This document shows positions 1-14,440 of a stretch of DNA of 64,000 nucleotides, piece by piece. The position numbers and the translations under genes are program-made. The notes beneath the pieces are model-generated. The model made no database searches, was not told the DNA's origin, and saw only the letters and a list, made by a program, of their open reading frames with translations. Where the stretch lies: contig OZ007583.1 of assembly GCA_963931925.1 (NCBI GenBank), positions 10,273,372-10,337,371 of the forward strand, read 5' to 3'. Source of the DNA: Onchidella celtica. Lineage: Eukaryota; Mollusca; Gastropoda; Systellommatophora; Onchidiidae. The first letter of the stretch is position 1. The number at the start of each line of letters is the position of its first letter.

Positions 1-3000
1 AGGTTTGTGTGAATTAACTACAAAGAACACTGAGAAATAAATTCGGGACTTAAGTCTTTTCGTGGGATCCATAATTTCGATTTACGTGTGTTCGAATTTC
101 GTGTGCTCGACTGTATCATATTGTTGTTGCTTCAGATGGTAGCTTCAACCTGTTCTCCCTTAGGCCTAGATCTAGATCTAGATAGATAATTTCAAGTCAG
201 ATCAAGTTCAGACAATTTACACTTTGTACCTAATCATATGTTGCAGAATAGTTTACAGCTTTGACTAGACTCTCTGCCATGCCTTACAATTAACTAGATC
301 TAGATCTAAATTATTATTTTGCAATTTCTCAATGACCACCTCTTCCTCTCTGCATTCAGTCTTATCCAAGAATATCAAAGAGTTAGACCTGACGACCTTC
401 AGTGCTACCTACTCTGGATGCTTTTTTCCATCCATATTGCTGCACCTAATACACCCACTCCTCCAAAAAGTGCAACCTTCGTGAGCGTGGAGGTCGGCAT
501 AATCTACCAGACAAATAAGCTGTAGGCTACAAATTAAAACGTCATACTCTACATTCTTCCAGGTGGACGAAATATTTCTGCACAGTGAAACAGGACTCGG
601 ATGAGTCGTGTGCACCGCAGATAGACCTGACTGAGGACTGTCGTTGAGTAGTCGGATTTTGTCCAACCAAAGATCTTTGGTTAGGCTAACACTACAGCTA
701 AATTAATGTTGAGTCCCCGACTCTGTCGGCAAAATAAACTTCAAACTGGAGTCCTTTCCCTTAGTGTCGTACCAATTTAATTTCGAATTGTTTCAGTGAG
801 CAAGCCACCCTGTACAAATATTATTTAAGTTTCAGTCTTAGCCGAACGAAATAATAGGCCTATAATACATAAGGGAAACGCACCGACAACGACCCATACT
901 GCATAATCACAATTATTTCAAGTTATGTTTTTATGTTATTACGAACACCCCTCCCCCTCTCTTTTTCCGCAAGCGGACGCACCTAAAGTCGAGCATTTTG
1001 AGTCGCCTTTTTTCTTCTTTACTTGACTGTTTCCTTTTATTCAATAGTGTCGCCGCTAACGTATGTTTATCTATCTATTTTACTATTTAGTGAATTTCAG
1101 TCACTAAAATCTGTATAATCGTCCTAAATTGACCCAGCAATGTACATTTGTGTAAACATGGGCTACAACTCTATGTTTCGTGTTATTTCGTTATCATGGT
1201 TATGTCCCCTGAATAGCTTTTATGGAAACAAGGGTTAAGCTGACCTTGCGGAATGATTGATATCCAGGTCAAATTCTTATATAACTTTTTTATGGCGCAG
1301 TCTGTTTTTTAGAAGTCAAAAGTACAATCAACAATGACATCCAAATAAGTACTATTTGGATTATGGAACGAAAAAATACGTTGTTTTTATTGCTTTATAA
1401 TTTTCCTTGTTTAAAATCAGAAGCTAGAACGCACTACTTTTTGTGAAGCAGACGGCTTGCGGAAGAAGAAATGCGGAACATCCCCTTAACCTGGCCTTGA
1501 ACAAAAATAGAACCGAACCGTAACATTTTTATGAGGTTCCATTCACGATAGTGGTCGTCATTCAAATCTTTCGCTGTTGTTTGTAGCTTGTAGTTTATGT
1601 GAGAGTTTCATGATGGAGCGGTAAATGTCTGCAAGTGAAAGACTGGGAACAGAACTTTCAATACGCTTCATAGGCAAACATTGTGTTTTGTGCTGAAATG
1701 TACTGACTATCCTTTCGAATCAAAACGTGCCACGGCGAATGAAAGAAAGGATTCCCCCTGCCTGGAACGACTATGAGGTCATTACGCTGTGGAAATCACC
1801 TTCGGTGCGCTAGTCAGCTGTGACGTAATGAGATGTAACTCCTTGCTCAGGTGGGTAGAGCTCTAATTTTCTCACTTGTTTTGGGTTGTGATAGCCTGGT
1901 GCTGACAAAAGCAGGTCAAGTCGGGACAGACTGCTTCGTGATCAATTAGGTCAAACCACGATGGCTCTGCCTAGACACAGAGTCAACCTATTCAGTGCAA
2001 GCTGTCGGTCGTGTCTTTCAGGGGCAGAATATCTGTAGAATAATGTTTGTAGATTCTAGAGCTACATGGGATCTTGATCTCGATCTAGATCTAGATCAAG
2101 ATAACTACGTCACAAGCCATTTTGAGGGCTCATTATTATCAGGTATTATTATGCTCTGGTGTCACGTTATGGGTTAAAGACAGCATACAAGAGTGTGTGT
2201 GGGGAGGAGGAAGCATGCTGTCATGTTTAACATTAACAAGCTAAAAAAAAAAAAACTGAAATGAGAAAAAAAATTAGAAGTAGAAACTGTCTATGAATCA
2301 CAATAATTAGACTGTCACCATTGACATTGTACATAGGCTGTCAGGTTGAACGCTCTCGAACGTGAGCGATAGAAACTATCAGTACAATGAAGTTTTGTGC
2401 CTGGTTTGGAGGGGGAGGGGAGGGGTGGGGAGATAGCAGTTTTTGCTCTCAAGTCGATGACTTATGCCAAGATTTTCATGAAAATAAAACCAGATAACCG
2501 ATGTAGGATAATGCTGTCTGTCAGCATGACTTAAATGAGGTTCGAAAATTTAGGTACGTAAAAATTTCTTTTCAAGTTGGCCAAGATGAATATCTTGTTG
2601 TATACAAAAAGCCTAGATCTACTAGGTGTGTGATTCACGAATTATTTATCCTATGGGGCCACCCAATAAATACTTTCCCTCGATTTTGGCTAATCTCCTC
2701 CTCCAGGTAGCATACACTTTTCTCAGGCCTGGCCTCAACCCTCCCTCGACCCCCCCCCCCCACACACACACGCACACCACCCCCGCAACCCATTTGTACG
2801 AGCGGACGCCCATTAGCCCAGAAAGTTGAATGTGGAATAAATGGCTTTTTTGCATGAATTATTTGACTGTTCATTAGAGACATGATTTTAATAAAATATA
2901 ACAATTTAATTTGCTGAAGAAAAAAAAAAAGAATAAAAGGATTTTTAAAAATTTATTACTACAATTGAAAAGGGTATACATACTCTGTCTAGAACACCGT

Positions 3001-6000
3001 CTCTCCTTATGTGCGTTTGTCAAACATTGGAGGCACCCCCCCCCCCCCAACCCAACACACTTACACACACACTTGGAGAGTACTACCTGATGGAGGATGC
3101 CGTGAGCTGTGTCCAAGAATTGCACTTCCCCACAACCTCGCTTTAACTGAAATTTCCGACTTTAAGCACACACTATAATTATGAGGTGAGTGTTTCAATT
3201 AGATGTATTTCATGAAGCTACAGCGCTCCTATGGAGGAAACACGTGTCAGGTATTGTACAACTTTTAAATGATAGGATATTTCAGTTTATCATAAAGAAC
3301 AGTAAGTTTTGTTGTTGTTGTTTCTTTGTTTGAAAGTATCAAATTCATGGTTTAGAATAGTCAGTGATGGCCTTTCCACATTATTTAGAGAGGGTCTAGC
3401 ACAATCATTTTGTCTTCTCTTCAGTTTTTTTTTGTCTTCTCTTTAGTTTGCTTTGTATTGTATGGGTTTTATTTCTCAGGCAGGGTTTCGCAACATACAA
3501 CCTTTTCTTTTTGCCCAATTTTGACTTTGCTTATAGCCCTGCTGCGACCCCACAGTTTTTCTGTGGTTTTTATGATACAGCTACACATGTACCACTTTGA
3601 GGCCAAAGAGAAAAATATGAACAAAACATAATATTATGTATTCGTGAAACGCCAAGCCTTTGTATGTAATGGATTTATCGTTAGGTTATTAGAATTTCGA
3701 TCTAAGAAATTCGGATGCTTTTACTCACACACATTAGGGTGATTGGTACATTGAGTGCTCGACAGTCTACTTCATTGATATGTGAAGTAAAGACTGGTGG
3801 AACTACGGAATTTTGCAGCGTATTACATGTAATTACGTCACCAAATGAAAGGACATGTAGATCTACTACAACTCTACTGCCGGGAGTTTTCCGTTCAGTA
3901 CTCATTTTTGTTTTGTTTTTGTTGCACTCTGTTGAGCTGGCACCAGTCAAGGCCAGATTGAATAGCGTTTTTGAAATGGAGCCGCCAGCTTACTCAAATC
4001 TGATGAAATTTAGAATTCAGGGTTCAACTCTTCTACACATTTTCTCAGGGGCGGTGATCATCTCAAAACTGATCGCCTACGCAGAATGTCGGACGTCTAA
4101 GTGCGTTCATCCGGAAGTGCAGGCTTCTCACCTCTTGAGTTACCACATACAGGAACCACCGCTGCACGTGCAAGTTTATATGAAAAAGAAAGGAAAAAAA
4201 AAAAAGAAAGAAAAGAAATGATGGTGGTGATGATGACACTGCTCAGATTACATAATCGTGAACTTTTGTTCTGTTTTTGCTTTATCGGATCATTTTCACT
4301 GGAATAAGTCCTGGTGCACCCTTTTTTGGTTTCCATACCTGCGAAACATTTAAAAGACGGTACCTTGGCACAGTAATGACGTCAGATATGGCGCAGAAAT
4401 TCGGTTCAGTAATAGGGTTTTCCATAAATGCAAGTAGATTTTATGGAACGCCTCACATACGAAACATATCTTCAGTACGACGGGGCGAGTATTTCTTAAC
4501 GTCACTCATGGTGTGAAATGCTCTGAGACTGAAGACCGCTATTAATACATCAAAAGATACAGCCATAGACAAAAGAAAAATGGCTGTTGTTACTTGTACG
4601 AAGGCACCCCAAGCGTTTGGCGCGTACGTATACGTACCTATCCCGGACCACGTCCTTATCCTCAACCCTGGATCTTAACGAATCCCTGACCCTGCCCCCT
4701 ACCCTTTCAGCCCCCAAAAAAGGACGAAAAGAAAAAGAAAATCTGGAAGAATAATTAATCAAGGCTGTTAACATTTTCTTTAATAATATTGAATCTGAGT
4801 GACAAAACAGAGTTAAGGTAACACTGTCCCATTTGCATGCAAGATTCTAACTATATCATTGCGCTTATTAGAAATTTGTATTTTCATTTCTCAGCAGCTT
4901 AATTTTGTCTCTGAATGTTTTTAGTACAAGAAAGAAAAGTGGCATTGACGTGCTAAGAAATACACACGCAGAAAGCCGCATAGTCTATGTGCAAATGAGC
5001 TTACGGAATTTTATTTTATTTGATAGGGGTGGCAGATACTAGACAAGCTTATCTGGGTGTTGAATCCTTTCATGCTGGCCCTGAAAGGACACACTACAAG
5101 TATGTTTTCTAAATGACCCACATGTTTATATAGGCAGGGCTTTGGGTTGGGGGGGGTGGGGGATGGAGAGGAGAAGCACAGCAGAGCTATCGTCTGGCAG
5201 TTTACATTTTGTGGCCAAGTATTTCTTTTGCGCACATTCGGTCTTTCCTTTTGGCGAAGTTAACCTTCAGTGCTGGACCACTCCTGGTTTTGAATAACGC
5301 CAACTCACAAAGCCACCAACAAATATGACAGCTGCTCATACGGAATCATATAAAAGTGTATTCATGGTATGAAATGGCTTGATTATTTTTGCAGCTGAGC
5401 TCAAGCCGGGACATGACTTATGAAATAAATTCATCGCCTAGACAATATCGCCTTTATGCGCGCCTTCATTTAAAAAGCCGAAAAGAAAAAAAAAAAACGG
5501 TTGTCATATGGGAAGAAACATTATGTGGTTGTCTGAAAAAAAAAAAAACCCCGGGAAGATGAGGGTCAGTGCGCATGTACCTAAATTTATTAGCGTCTCT
5601 GTTGAAATGTGTGGGAGGACGAAACGGAGAGGAGGACTTGTGACGTCATGACAACCTCACAACCACTGTTTTGATCGCTCGCTCTGTGATCCTTATACTA
5701 CCACAGTTATCATTTGCTGGTGGCCAGATCGGTTTGCTTTGGTTGTCTTTTGGAGCTATGCTGGCCCGTCTTGCTTTGTTGCTGTTGGAAGGTACGGCTC
5801 AATTTGGAGCTGCCATTGATTCATTGTTGTCGCCATCCGGTTTTTCTGCAGCAAGGTGATGGATCAGATTGGCGCAAGGGGCGCTTGTAGGTTTGCGACA
5901 TGCTGGTGGGGAGCGAGAGAAAAAAAAAAAAAAAAAGGCAAAAAAAAAAAAGGGGGGGGGGGAGGGGGGATGCAGCAAAAAGAAAATGTCTTCCCGCATG

Positions 6001-6920
6001 TTAGAAGGATGGGGACAAAAGACTGGACCATCTTGAATACAAGAGGCATGCCCTCGCAACCTGCAAACAGAGCAGAGTGGATGAAAAGTGACTGGGATCT
6101 GGATGAAGAGGTGAATGAAAGCCAGCTAGAATGGATGAGTGAATGCATATATGAATGGTCGGTGGGGCCGAGAGAAACAGACAAAATATTCAATGGGAGT
6201 GGACCAGGAGATTGAATCCATTTTCGTCCTGCCCGGAAGTACATTGTTGATTTTTTTTTTTCTTTGTCCCTTCTTCTCTACACTCCCAACATTTTTTTCC
6301 CCTGCCCATCACGAGCAATTGGTTTATGTTTATTTTCGTAGAAAATCCCGAGGGCTAGAAAAGAAGGTGGGCCAGATGGGAATGGTTCTGGGTCGTTGAT
6401 GTCCAGCGCGGAAAGCATTTTTTTTTTTTTGTCGTTCCATTCCGGTTACGAACAGTTCTGACAGCAACCTTTTGCTGGCTCCTAAGAAAATAAAGTGACA
6501 CGGCAATTATGAGATTTAAAAAAAAAAAAGATATTAGGGATTTGAAATTGTAAATTAAACGATTCTGAAAATGCTGTGTCTGCTGAATATCTTGGCTAAA
6601 TTAATATAATATTCTTAGATTTGTCCGTTAGAATAATGTAATGAAATTTCAGTTTCCGATATTTAACGTTTATATCTATTTATCTGTTGTTGTTTTTTTT
6701 CATTAATGAATAATCTGTTCGTTAATCAGTTGCGACAGATGTGAAAAAATAGAAGCATTTTTGGATTGCCACTAGTCTCCTACGCAAGGTTAGGTGCAGG
6801 AACACTGACAGGTAAAAATGGTAGGTTCTGAGGATCAGACGAGACCAATTCATTGTTCAAGTTTTTTAAAAATACCGTTCTGGCCCATCGTCAGGTAAAT
6901 TATTTATGAAGACATGATAT
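1..6920. other. Gene-free stretch with simple repeats
   Basis: I see no exon, RNA gene or recognisable transposon here. Open frames are short, overlap each other on both strands, and end in low-complexity tracts. The stretch holds palindromic GATCTA repeats near 165-188, 293-309 and 2070-2099. It also holds poly-C followed by CA repeats at 2750-2771, a poly-C run at 3036-3048, a poly-G tract near 5150, and a long A tract followed by G tract near 5921-5970. It could be intergenic or a large intron; the sequence does not decide. Confidence 0.6.
2070..2099. repeat. GATCTA palindromic short tandem repeat
   Basis: A run of GATCT/CGATCTAGATCTAGATC units forms a near-perfect palindrome. Related short GATCTA runs occur at 165-188 and 293-309, so this hexamer recurs locally. 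There is no evidence of function. Confidence 0.6.
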
Positions 6921-7401
6921 TGGTAGGATCGAGTACTTTCGGAGGGGCCGTGTGCACGTTGCGCAGTTAAAGATACCTTGGCAGTTGGAAATCGTAAAGA
7001 GCAGTCCGAACAGGCCGCTGCCCGGGCAAAATTAAAATTAATAGATTAAAAATGTATCCCTGTCTATCACCCCCCCCCCTCTCCCCCCCCCCCCCCGCCA
7101 CCAACAAAAATTTATTATCCATTATTAAATATTATATATTAATATATTATATTCAAATATTAATATAATACAGTTGTGAGTTGTGAACTTGTGAGTTGTG
7201 CATTTTTGCCGAGCAGGCTGCGTTACAATTTGCTCTGACATAGAGAGAGGCAGAGAGTGTGAGAGAGAGAGAGAGAGAGGGAGAGAGAAAGAAAAAGACA
7301 GAGAGATGCAACTCGAGAGAACAACACTTTCAGTAAAGCGCCTAGAGCGAACTTGTTTTGGATTCGGCGCTATATGAATTATCTCCATTATTATTATTAT
7401 T
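6921..7401 (+). mobile_element. SINE copy S1, 5'-truncated, L2-like 3' tail
   Basis: This copy starts in the shared SINE body (GGTAGGATCGAGTAC) and lacks the tRNA-like head. It continues through the family core, which includes CGTGTGCACGTTGCGC and CCGCTGCCCGGGCAAAATT. A poly-C block (about 7066-7096), two GAGTTGTGAACT-type units and a GA-rich stretch (7250-7320) follow. The end is a tail with GTAAAGCGCCTAGAG and GGCGCTATATGAAT followed by (ATT)n. That tail resembles the 3' ends of CR1/L2-type LINEs, which is recalled family knowledge. Other copies are at 54070, 55817 and 57517. I could not define target duplications for this copy. Confidence 0.8.
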
Positions 7402-7765
7402 GTATTACTGGTTATGATTAAAATTAAAATAAATCTGGCGCCCCAAAACGATAGGAGTATTTTGTAATGATTTTGCAACACTGTCACAGTAGATCATTTT
7501 AGGTAAAGAAAAAAAAAATGAGAAGCACAACTTAATATATGTGACCTCCGTTGAAACGAACCAGTCCAGACCACGCACTTCGTGAATAATACCAAGCCTG
7601 TGACTCGCCGCGCACTACGCATTATTTTGCTGAAAGGAAGCTGCATCAAGATATTATTTCACCCGCTTTTTCTTTCGTTGCCTCTCTTTTTTCCACCCAA
7701 AAAGGATAGCGCGGTTCTTAATGTCACCATAATTGTTAGGTACCTTCTGTTCTGTTGGTCTTACA

Positions 7766-7799
7766 CCCCCCCCACCCCCCCCTTTTTTGGGGGGGGGGG
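7766..7799. repeat. C-tract/G-tract hairpin
   Basis: Two 8-base C runs (7766-7773 and 7775-7782) are followed by six T and then eleven G (7789-7799). The last C run and the G run could pair into a hairpin with a TTTTTT loop. Confidence 0.7.
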
Positions 7800-10770
7800 T
7801 ACTTTTGCTTGTTTAAATCCACTTGGTTGGTTTGGAACAAAGAGGAGGGGAGATTGAGGATTGAGATTATAGAAGAAGGGTGGGTAACAGAAATAGAATG
7901 CGCATGATTTGTCTACTGCATTGCGTTTTTTCTTCCTGTTTTATTTTCCACAATTTTCTTCTGTCTCTCCCTTGTAATATTTCCATGTCTTCGTCCACGG
8001 TTTCATTTCGATTGTTATAGACAGAAAAGAAATTGGGAGTTACAGACTGTGGAAAGTTGGAATATTTTGGTGTTGTGCATATTGCACATTCTCATTTTGC
8101 TGTCTTCATCTTTAGCTTTGATGGCAACATTCCCCCAACTTTTCTTTCCACTTGGGGTAACAGCGATTAGGACAACCATTTCGGGAGATGAGGAGATGGA
8201 ATTTCATCAGGGATTTCTCATAAACACCTCTTTCCATTCTATTCCGTTCTGTTGGCACCCTACCTTTATCACCGCTGCCTCCACCCAGCCTTGGAAACAA
8301 GGACGGTGAACAGTCATTGTCCACGGTTGGTTGCTGGCCTGGTCATGAATGGTAATGACCACTGAGGTGGGTGTGGCAGGCCAGGAGGGTCAAAGGGTCG
8401 AGGTGGGGCTGACCTCCGGAGAGGTCAAGCCAGCATGCCTGGTCACGGGCAAGAAGAAGGAGAAGACGAAGAAGCCACAGGTCCGTCCATCCCAGGGACA
8501 ACATGGCCAGTGTTTCTTCTTCTCAGGTCATCGAACTTGCATTGCTGTGTGCCTTTCCAGATCTAGGACTGTTGAACAGATGCATTTTGGACAAAAAAAT
8601 GGGATGAGAATAGAGAGTGCGGACCAAGAGGCAAAAATCGGGGGAAAAAAAGAATAAAAGAATGCTTAAAAGTGGAAAACTGCTCACACAGAATTAGAAA
8701 AGCAGAAAATTGGAAAGAGAATTGAAGTGGAGAGATTTGAATAGCGCGCGGAAGGGAAATCAAAAACGAGGAATGACTGCAGTAGATGACAAATTATTTA
8801 AACAAGCGGTGATGAGAAATCGCTGTGAATTTATGGGTGGAGAAGAAAATTTGGTTAGTGGCGAAAGCAAAAATAACGGCAGCAGTATCATAATAAAGCT
8901 GAAGAAACAGAAGAGGTGGACTAGACAGTGTGTTTGGCGCTTGGATTTTGAAGAGCCCTCTCCCACCCCTATCCCCCTTCATACACTGTTTAAAAATTTA
9001 TCTTACTTGCGCCTGCGTTTTAGCTACGACCAGTTTTCAAATGGTCGCTGTCAAGTTACTCCAGTGGTATAAGATAATGTAAATGGCATCTTTACATAAG
9101 CAACTTGGAGTGTTCCATGGAGCGTGACAAACCTCAAAAACCTCTTTGTTTAAAAAGTAGATCTAATTCAGTTTTTCTTTCTTTTTTTTTATTTTTTAAA
9201 GTCAGTTTTGAATATTATCCAGCAGCCACTTTGCCAGATCTTTCAGCCCATGCCGAATCCATCCCTCCCCAAAATTTCCCGAACCATGCATTCCATATGG
9301 ACAGATTGCGAGACAGAAATAGAGAAAGGGAGGAGATACCGGTGAACGACCGCTGCTGCATTTTCCATGAACTCTGGACTGGAAGCAGCTAGCAAAAGGT
9401 CATTATGTCATTTTTACTAGCGTCTCAACGGCCGCTTGACCCCCGCTGGTCATCTGGGAGGTGAGAATAGTTTTCTTTCAACTTGACTCTGGACATAATC
9501 GTTCCTTAGTAAATACTGACCCGCACGCGTGACTCCCGGGCATAAAAACCTTGGCTATGGTGGACCCAATTGGCGAGTTTTGTCAATAGGCGTCACGGTG
9601 CATTTGAGGTGAAAATGTGTCTTTAAACAGAGGCATTACTTGGAGACCATGACATATTGTCTGAGTATCGTAGCTGAAGGTTGACCTTTAACTGTAGAAC
9701 ACTGGGGATTCTTCCAATTTTGCAACCGAAGCGTCAGTTTCAGTGCTGACCGAAAAGGTCTTCAAAATGTAACCTTCTTCCCACATTTCTCTCACTCTTT
9801 GTCTGTCTCTGTCTTCGTTTTTGTCAGTTTAATCGCTTTTCCATTTCTCCGCAGTAGAGCGTTTTGCAACTGAGGCGCAACCCGGGCCATGAAAAAAATG
9901 GCTACTAGTGGAGGAAAATAAATAAATTAAGTATTTGACAAGATTTTTCTAGATTTCTTGACCGAGTCTTTTAAATGACTACATGTATTAAATAATACGA
10001 CAAGAATGAAGTTGGAAGCCTTTCACGAGAAACTGTTAAGAATGGGATCAATAATAGGGGGTGTGAAAGAAAAGACCAAGAAAATTGGAATCAAGAAGGA
10101 CCACAGAATCTAGAAAGGACCTGCGGCGGAAAAAGAAACGACACAGACGGAGTATGATGTTTGGGGCAATTTCAATTCCGTTGTATCTTTCTAATGAGCA
10201 GTTGAACAAAAATTTCCTTTTGTCCACCGGTTGTCCGTGGCCTTTTAGAACTGGACATCTCTCGCTAGTGTCCAGCGTGGGTAATTATTGGATTACTTCC
10301 CTCCTGTTCGACCACGGAGATCTCCTTCGGTCGCAAATGTCGGCAGCGCGGCGACTGCACTTCTAGGGGGCTTTATTCAATGACTCTTGTTGTTTTCTCT
10401 CTTCTACATAGCTACAGTGCATCTTGCAAACTGTTTGGATCAGGGGTAATGGTTAAAAGAAAAAGCCAGAAAATGTTTTAAAAAACTGTCCAGATTGGGG
10501 AAAAAAGAAAAGATGAAGCAAAAGACTATATTACCGGGAAGATGTGAAATGAAAACAGTGGTGAAGGACGACTACAGGATAAATGAAAAGTCGGGGCAGA
10601 TGGGGGAAATAAAATGAACAGAGAATGATGTAGAATTGAATGGCAACAAAAAAAGAAAGAGGGCAACGAAAAGATTAAAGTGGATTAGTGGCACTGCAAC
10701 CGGATCCGTCTCAGACCTGTCCTGCTACTGCACCCCTGCTGACCATTTGTAACTTGGCTTCAGCTTCCCC

Positions 10771-10797
10771 TGTGTGTGTGTGTGTGTGTGTGTGTGT
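10771..10797. repeat. (GT)n microsatellite
   Basis: Thirteen or so uninterrupted TG units lie in otherwise unique sequence. Confidence 0.9.
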
Positions 10798-10914
10798 CAG
10801 GTGCCAGTTCTTGACCTGGTCAGTGTAATCAACGCCTTTCCGATGCTACGCCGCTATACTCCTATCCACTGTGTCTAAATTTCCCACTTCTGGTCAAGAA
10901 TAAGGGGAGCGATG

Positions 10915-10954
10915 AGGGGGGGAGGGGGGGGGGAGCTTGTCATCCCCCCCCCCC
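10915..10954. repeat. G-tract/C-tract hairpin
   Basis: G runs at 10915-10922 and 10924-10933 are separated by ten bases (AGCTTGTCAT) from an 11-base C run at 10944-10954, so a long G:C stem is possible. It has the same design as the tract at 7766-7799. Confidence 0.65.
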
Positions 10955-13900
10955 TTCTCCTTTTTTTTTGTTTTTTGGCCAGTGAACGATTGAGGTAGTG
11001 GTTCGGCGCTAAGGCGTTGTGTTGGAATCAATCAATAATCATCTCTATTTCACACTTCAGTGTACATCACATGTACATGTACTTTAACTTGCCACTGTAG
11101 GACTGCAAAGTGATGATGTTTAAAATAAAGAAGAAGGGGGGGGGGGGTACACAAACTTGCGTTTTCCTGCCGTCTCAACCATTTTGTTGCCCCCCCCCTA
11201 CACACACACACACACCTCTTGTCAAGGTAGGAGTGAGTAAGTATGAAGACTCGGGACTTTAGGCCTTTGGTAGGAAGGATTTACTTGCGTGAGACAGGAT
11301 AGTTCTATAGAAACATTAACAGTAATCGGCACATGAAGTTTTTAAAGTTATGGCTGTATTTTGTATGTGTGCATTTGCTATTTCATGCTGACATTGGCGA
11401 CTAGTTCCCAAGTCCGCACACCAATCCTGTTTTCTTTGCACATGATATTGATAATAATATATTTCATGACTTATTTTATGGATGCACAGTAAGATAACCG
11501 CTGGGCTATTAAATATTTTGTTGTTAATCAGCGCCAAAGTTTCATTTCTTGGAATTCGGAAAGACTTCTTTTGAGACATATGTTTATAATCAGCTTAGTT
11601 GTTATTGTTTTGGTTATTATTATTTGTTTTCATTCGTATGTGATGGGCGTACCTATTATTATGGCACTGGTTTGTCTTTATAAGTCTTTGTATTGTACAA
11701 CCAATAGCACGGGCTTGACGATTTGTCTTCCAAACGTAGTGTGTGCATGTGGGTGTGTAGTTTTTTTTGTTTTTTCTCTGGGGAGGGAAGTCTTTGATTA
11801 TCCCTAGTCATGCACCCCCCCCCCCCCAACCACGGTTAAGCAAAAAAAAAAAAAAAACCCCAAAAAAAACTCTAGAGTGACACCATTAGACCATGACCCC
11901 TACTCCTCGTGATGTCATAGCGCTAATACCTCACCAGCAGTCAATTAATGACGAAATCTTTTGCTATTACTCTCATCTATCCAATTATTTATGGCCCGTT
12001 TGAGGCTATTTCCGCACTGGTCTGACAGTAGTGACCCTCGTTAAAATCGACCATCTGCCGGCTGCCACTAGACTTAATGTTTAGCTTTTGTGATTAGAGT
12101 GTATGTCCAACCGCTGTCTTTAGCATAGAGATTCTAAGCAGTACAGTCTTACTTTTGTTAATTTTTTTTTTTTTTTGTTGGTATGAAGGCTATTGCTGAA
12201 TTAAAAAGAAATGAGTAAAAAACTATTGTTTTGTTTTTCATTTTAATTTGCCTATATAATTACAGTATACAGTTGATAACACTCAAAAAAGAAAACACAT
12301 GAACTTATTTTTTCCCTAATCCCTTTCTACCGTTCGCCCTCTGTTTTAGTATTTATCTCATGAAAGTTGTTAAAAAGACAAGTTTTTTTGTTTTGTTTTG
12401 TTTTTTTGTTTGTTTTCTTCTGAGAGGAGAGAGTACATTTCACGCCTGTTGTGGTGGATAGCTTTTATTCTGTGCAGATGCCTGCATCTTCGTAAATTAT
12501 TCACTGTCAGATTCCAGGGCCGCCTTCTCATTTCGCGGAAGGGGAAATTATACATTGTCAGGATAATGATGTCACCCTTACCATATCGACGAAACTGTAC
12601 AGTAATTTGTAACATACCTGGCTAAAAGACGCTTTGACGATTGTATTTCATCGTGCGGTATTAATGAGGTGCTGGCTTATTGGCTGCTAGGAACATCTCC
12701 GGTAACATACTTTGGTCCCCAGGGAGCTGTATTAAATCTGATAACATCAACACGAATGGCAGTAACGTTTCTCTCTCCCCCCTCCCTACTATTTTTGGAA
12801 AATCAGCTGCCAGATCCAAAGCAGACAAAATGATTTAGGTTAAGGTTAATGAAAAAGGAAACCGAAAGCAGGAATATGAAAATCATCATCATATCAAAAA
12901 CGAAATACTCAACAAAGGCTTTTTTACCGCTGAGCCTAAATACTACAAAATGTATTAATCAGAGAAAGACGTAGAGGTGTACGTGGACCTAAAAGGTCTT
13001 GAAGGTCGCTATGTTTTTAATACTGTCGTTGATTTTGGGCCACAGCTGAGTTGAACAGAAGAAAGTGTTCCGACATTTTGAGCCCTAATAAAAAGAAGCG
13101 TTTTCTTGGAGTAAAATTAAAAAGAATGACAGGAAATTTCGTCCTGGGCCTCAATTTACACATTGGTCATTGAAACGCAACATTAAAAATCATCTTTTGT
13201 ACATGTAAATGGTAAAGGAAGGCCAACCTGGCTGGATGAGCAGCAGTTTAAAATTTAATTCTCATTCCTTAGTATGATTCTTACTCAAAGAGAGTAGGAC
13301 AGGATTTTGTAGGACAAATCTTGTAGAAAAAACTGGCTTGTTTCTTTTTCAGTTAGACGCACATAATAATATTCAGTGCGACATCGACGCCTACATCGAC
13401 GCGCATGACACTGTCTACATCTCTTGATCATAATGCGTGTCTAGCAGGGCGAAAACGGCCATCTGTGTTCCTTTGTTTGTGTGTTTTGTCCGTTTTCACG
13501 CAGTTTTTGTGTTTGTTGATTTCATGTGTCTACAGCTGTATCCTATTATTCTTGTTAGGCAAACTAAGAACTTAAAATTGTTGTGAACAGCAATGTTATT
13601 ACAGGACGGTGGGGAAGGAAAGTGGCAAATGGAGAAAAAGTAACAGCTGGTGTCAGTAAGGCAACAACGGTGTTTTTTGAGAAAATTGAGTTGCGGTAAG
13701 ATATTAAGGGAAATGGGATGAGCAGGTACTAGGTGTGAGCATTAGTTGCCATTATTATGTGTTTCCTATTTAAGCACAGCAGCTGCCCAGTTTACATTCT
13801 TAAATTTATTTTTGGTCATCCTACTGTAAAGGAGCTAGAGGGGCAACATGTAAGCACCTAAACAAGATTCCATCTTTAATATTATTTATCTATACTATAT

Positions 13901-14370
13901 ATATTTGTGGTCTTGAGATTTTTCGTTGCAAAAGGCTTCTGAACCACTCAACACTCAGACTTCAAATTTTATATGGTGCATCAGAATGGATGTAAGGGTG
14001 CACAGTTTTTAATAGAAGTCTCAAATCGGTGTAGTTTTTTTTTTAATTGGAAATTTATTGTTTCGCCATCATTTAGATCTATTTCGAGACATGGTTCGCC
14101 ATTTTAAGGTTTCGTTATCACTTCCTGCGATGTGTTCACTATCAAGAACACTAACCCGTGCGCAAATCATGCTGTTGTACGGGATGTGCAGGGTGTCAAC
14201 TCACAAAGGCAGAGCAGTAAGACTTATTAAAAACAAACAAACAAAAATAAAATAAACAAATAGGAACAGGCCAGATGAAGCAGGTCCATGATAACCACCC
14301 AGAACTGAAACCAATATTCAAACCGATTTATCCCGGGCAGGGCCGGGGACCTCAGCTAGTTGATGATATT

Positions 14371-14395
14371 TTGAGAGAGAGAGAGAGAGAAAAAA

Positions 14396-14438
<43 letters not shown>

Positions 14439-14440
14439 GA
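14371..14440. repeat. (GA)n microsatellite
   Basis: GA repeats interrupted by short A-rich spacers. They produce spurious Ser/Leu-rich and Arg/Glu-rich open frames on both strands. Confidence 0.85.

Noticed and set aside
3715..4221. 168-codon open frame on the plus strand
   Set aside because: It ends in a poly-lysine run read from a poly-A tract, shows no domain-like pattern, and overlaps frames on the other strand.
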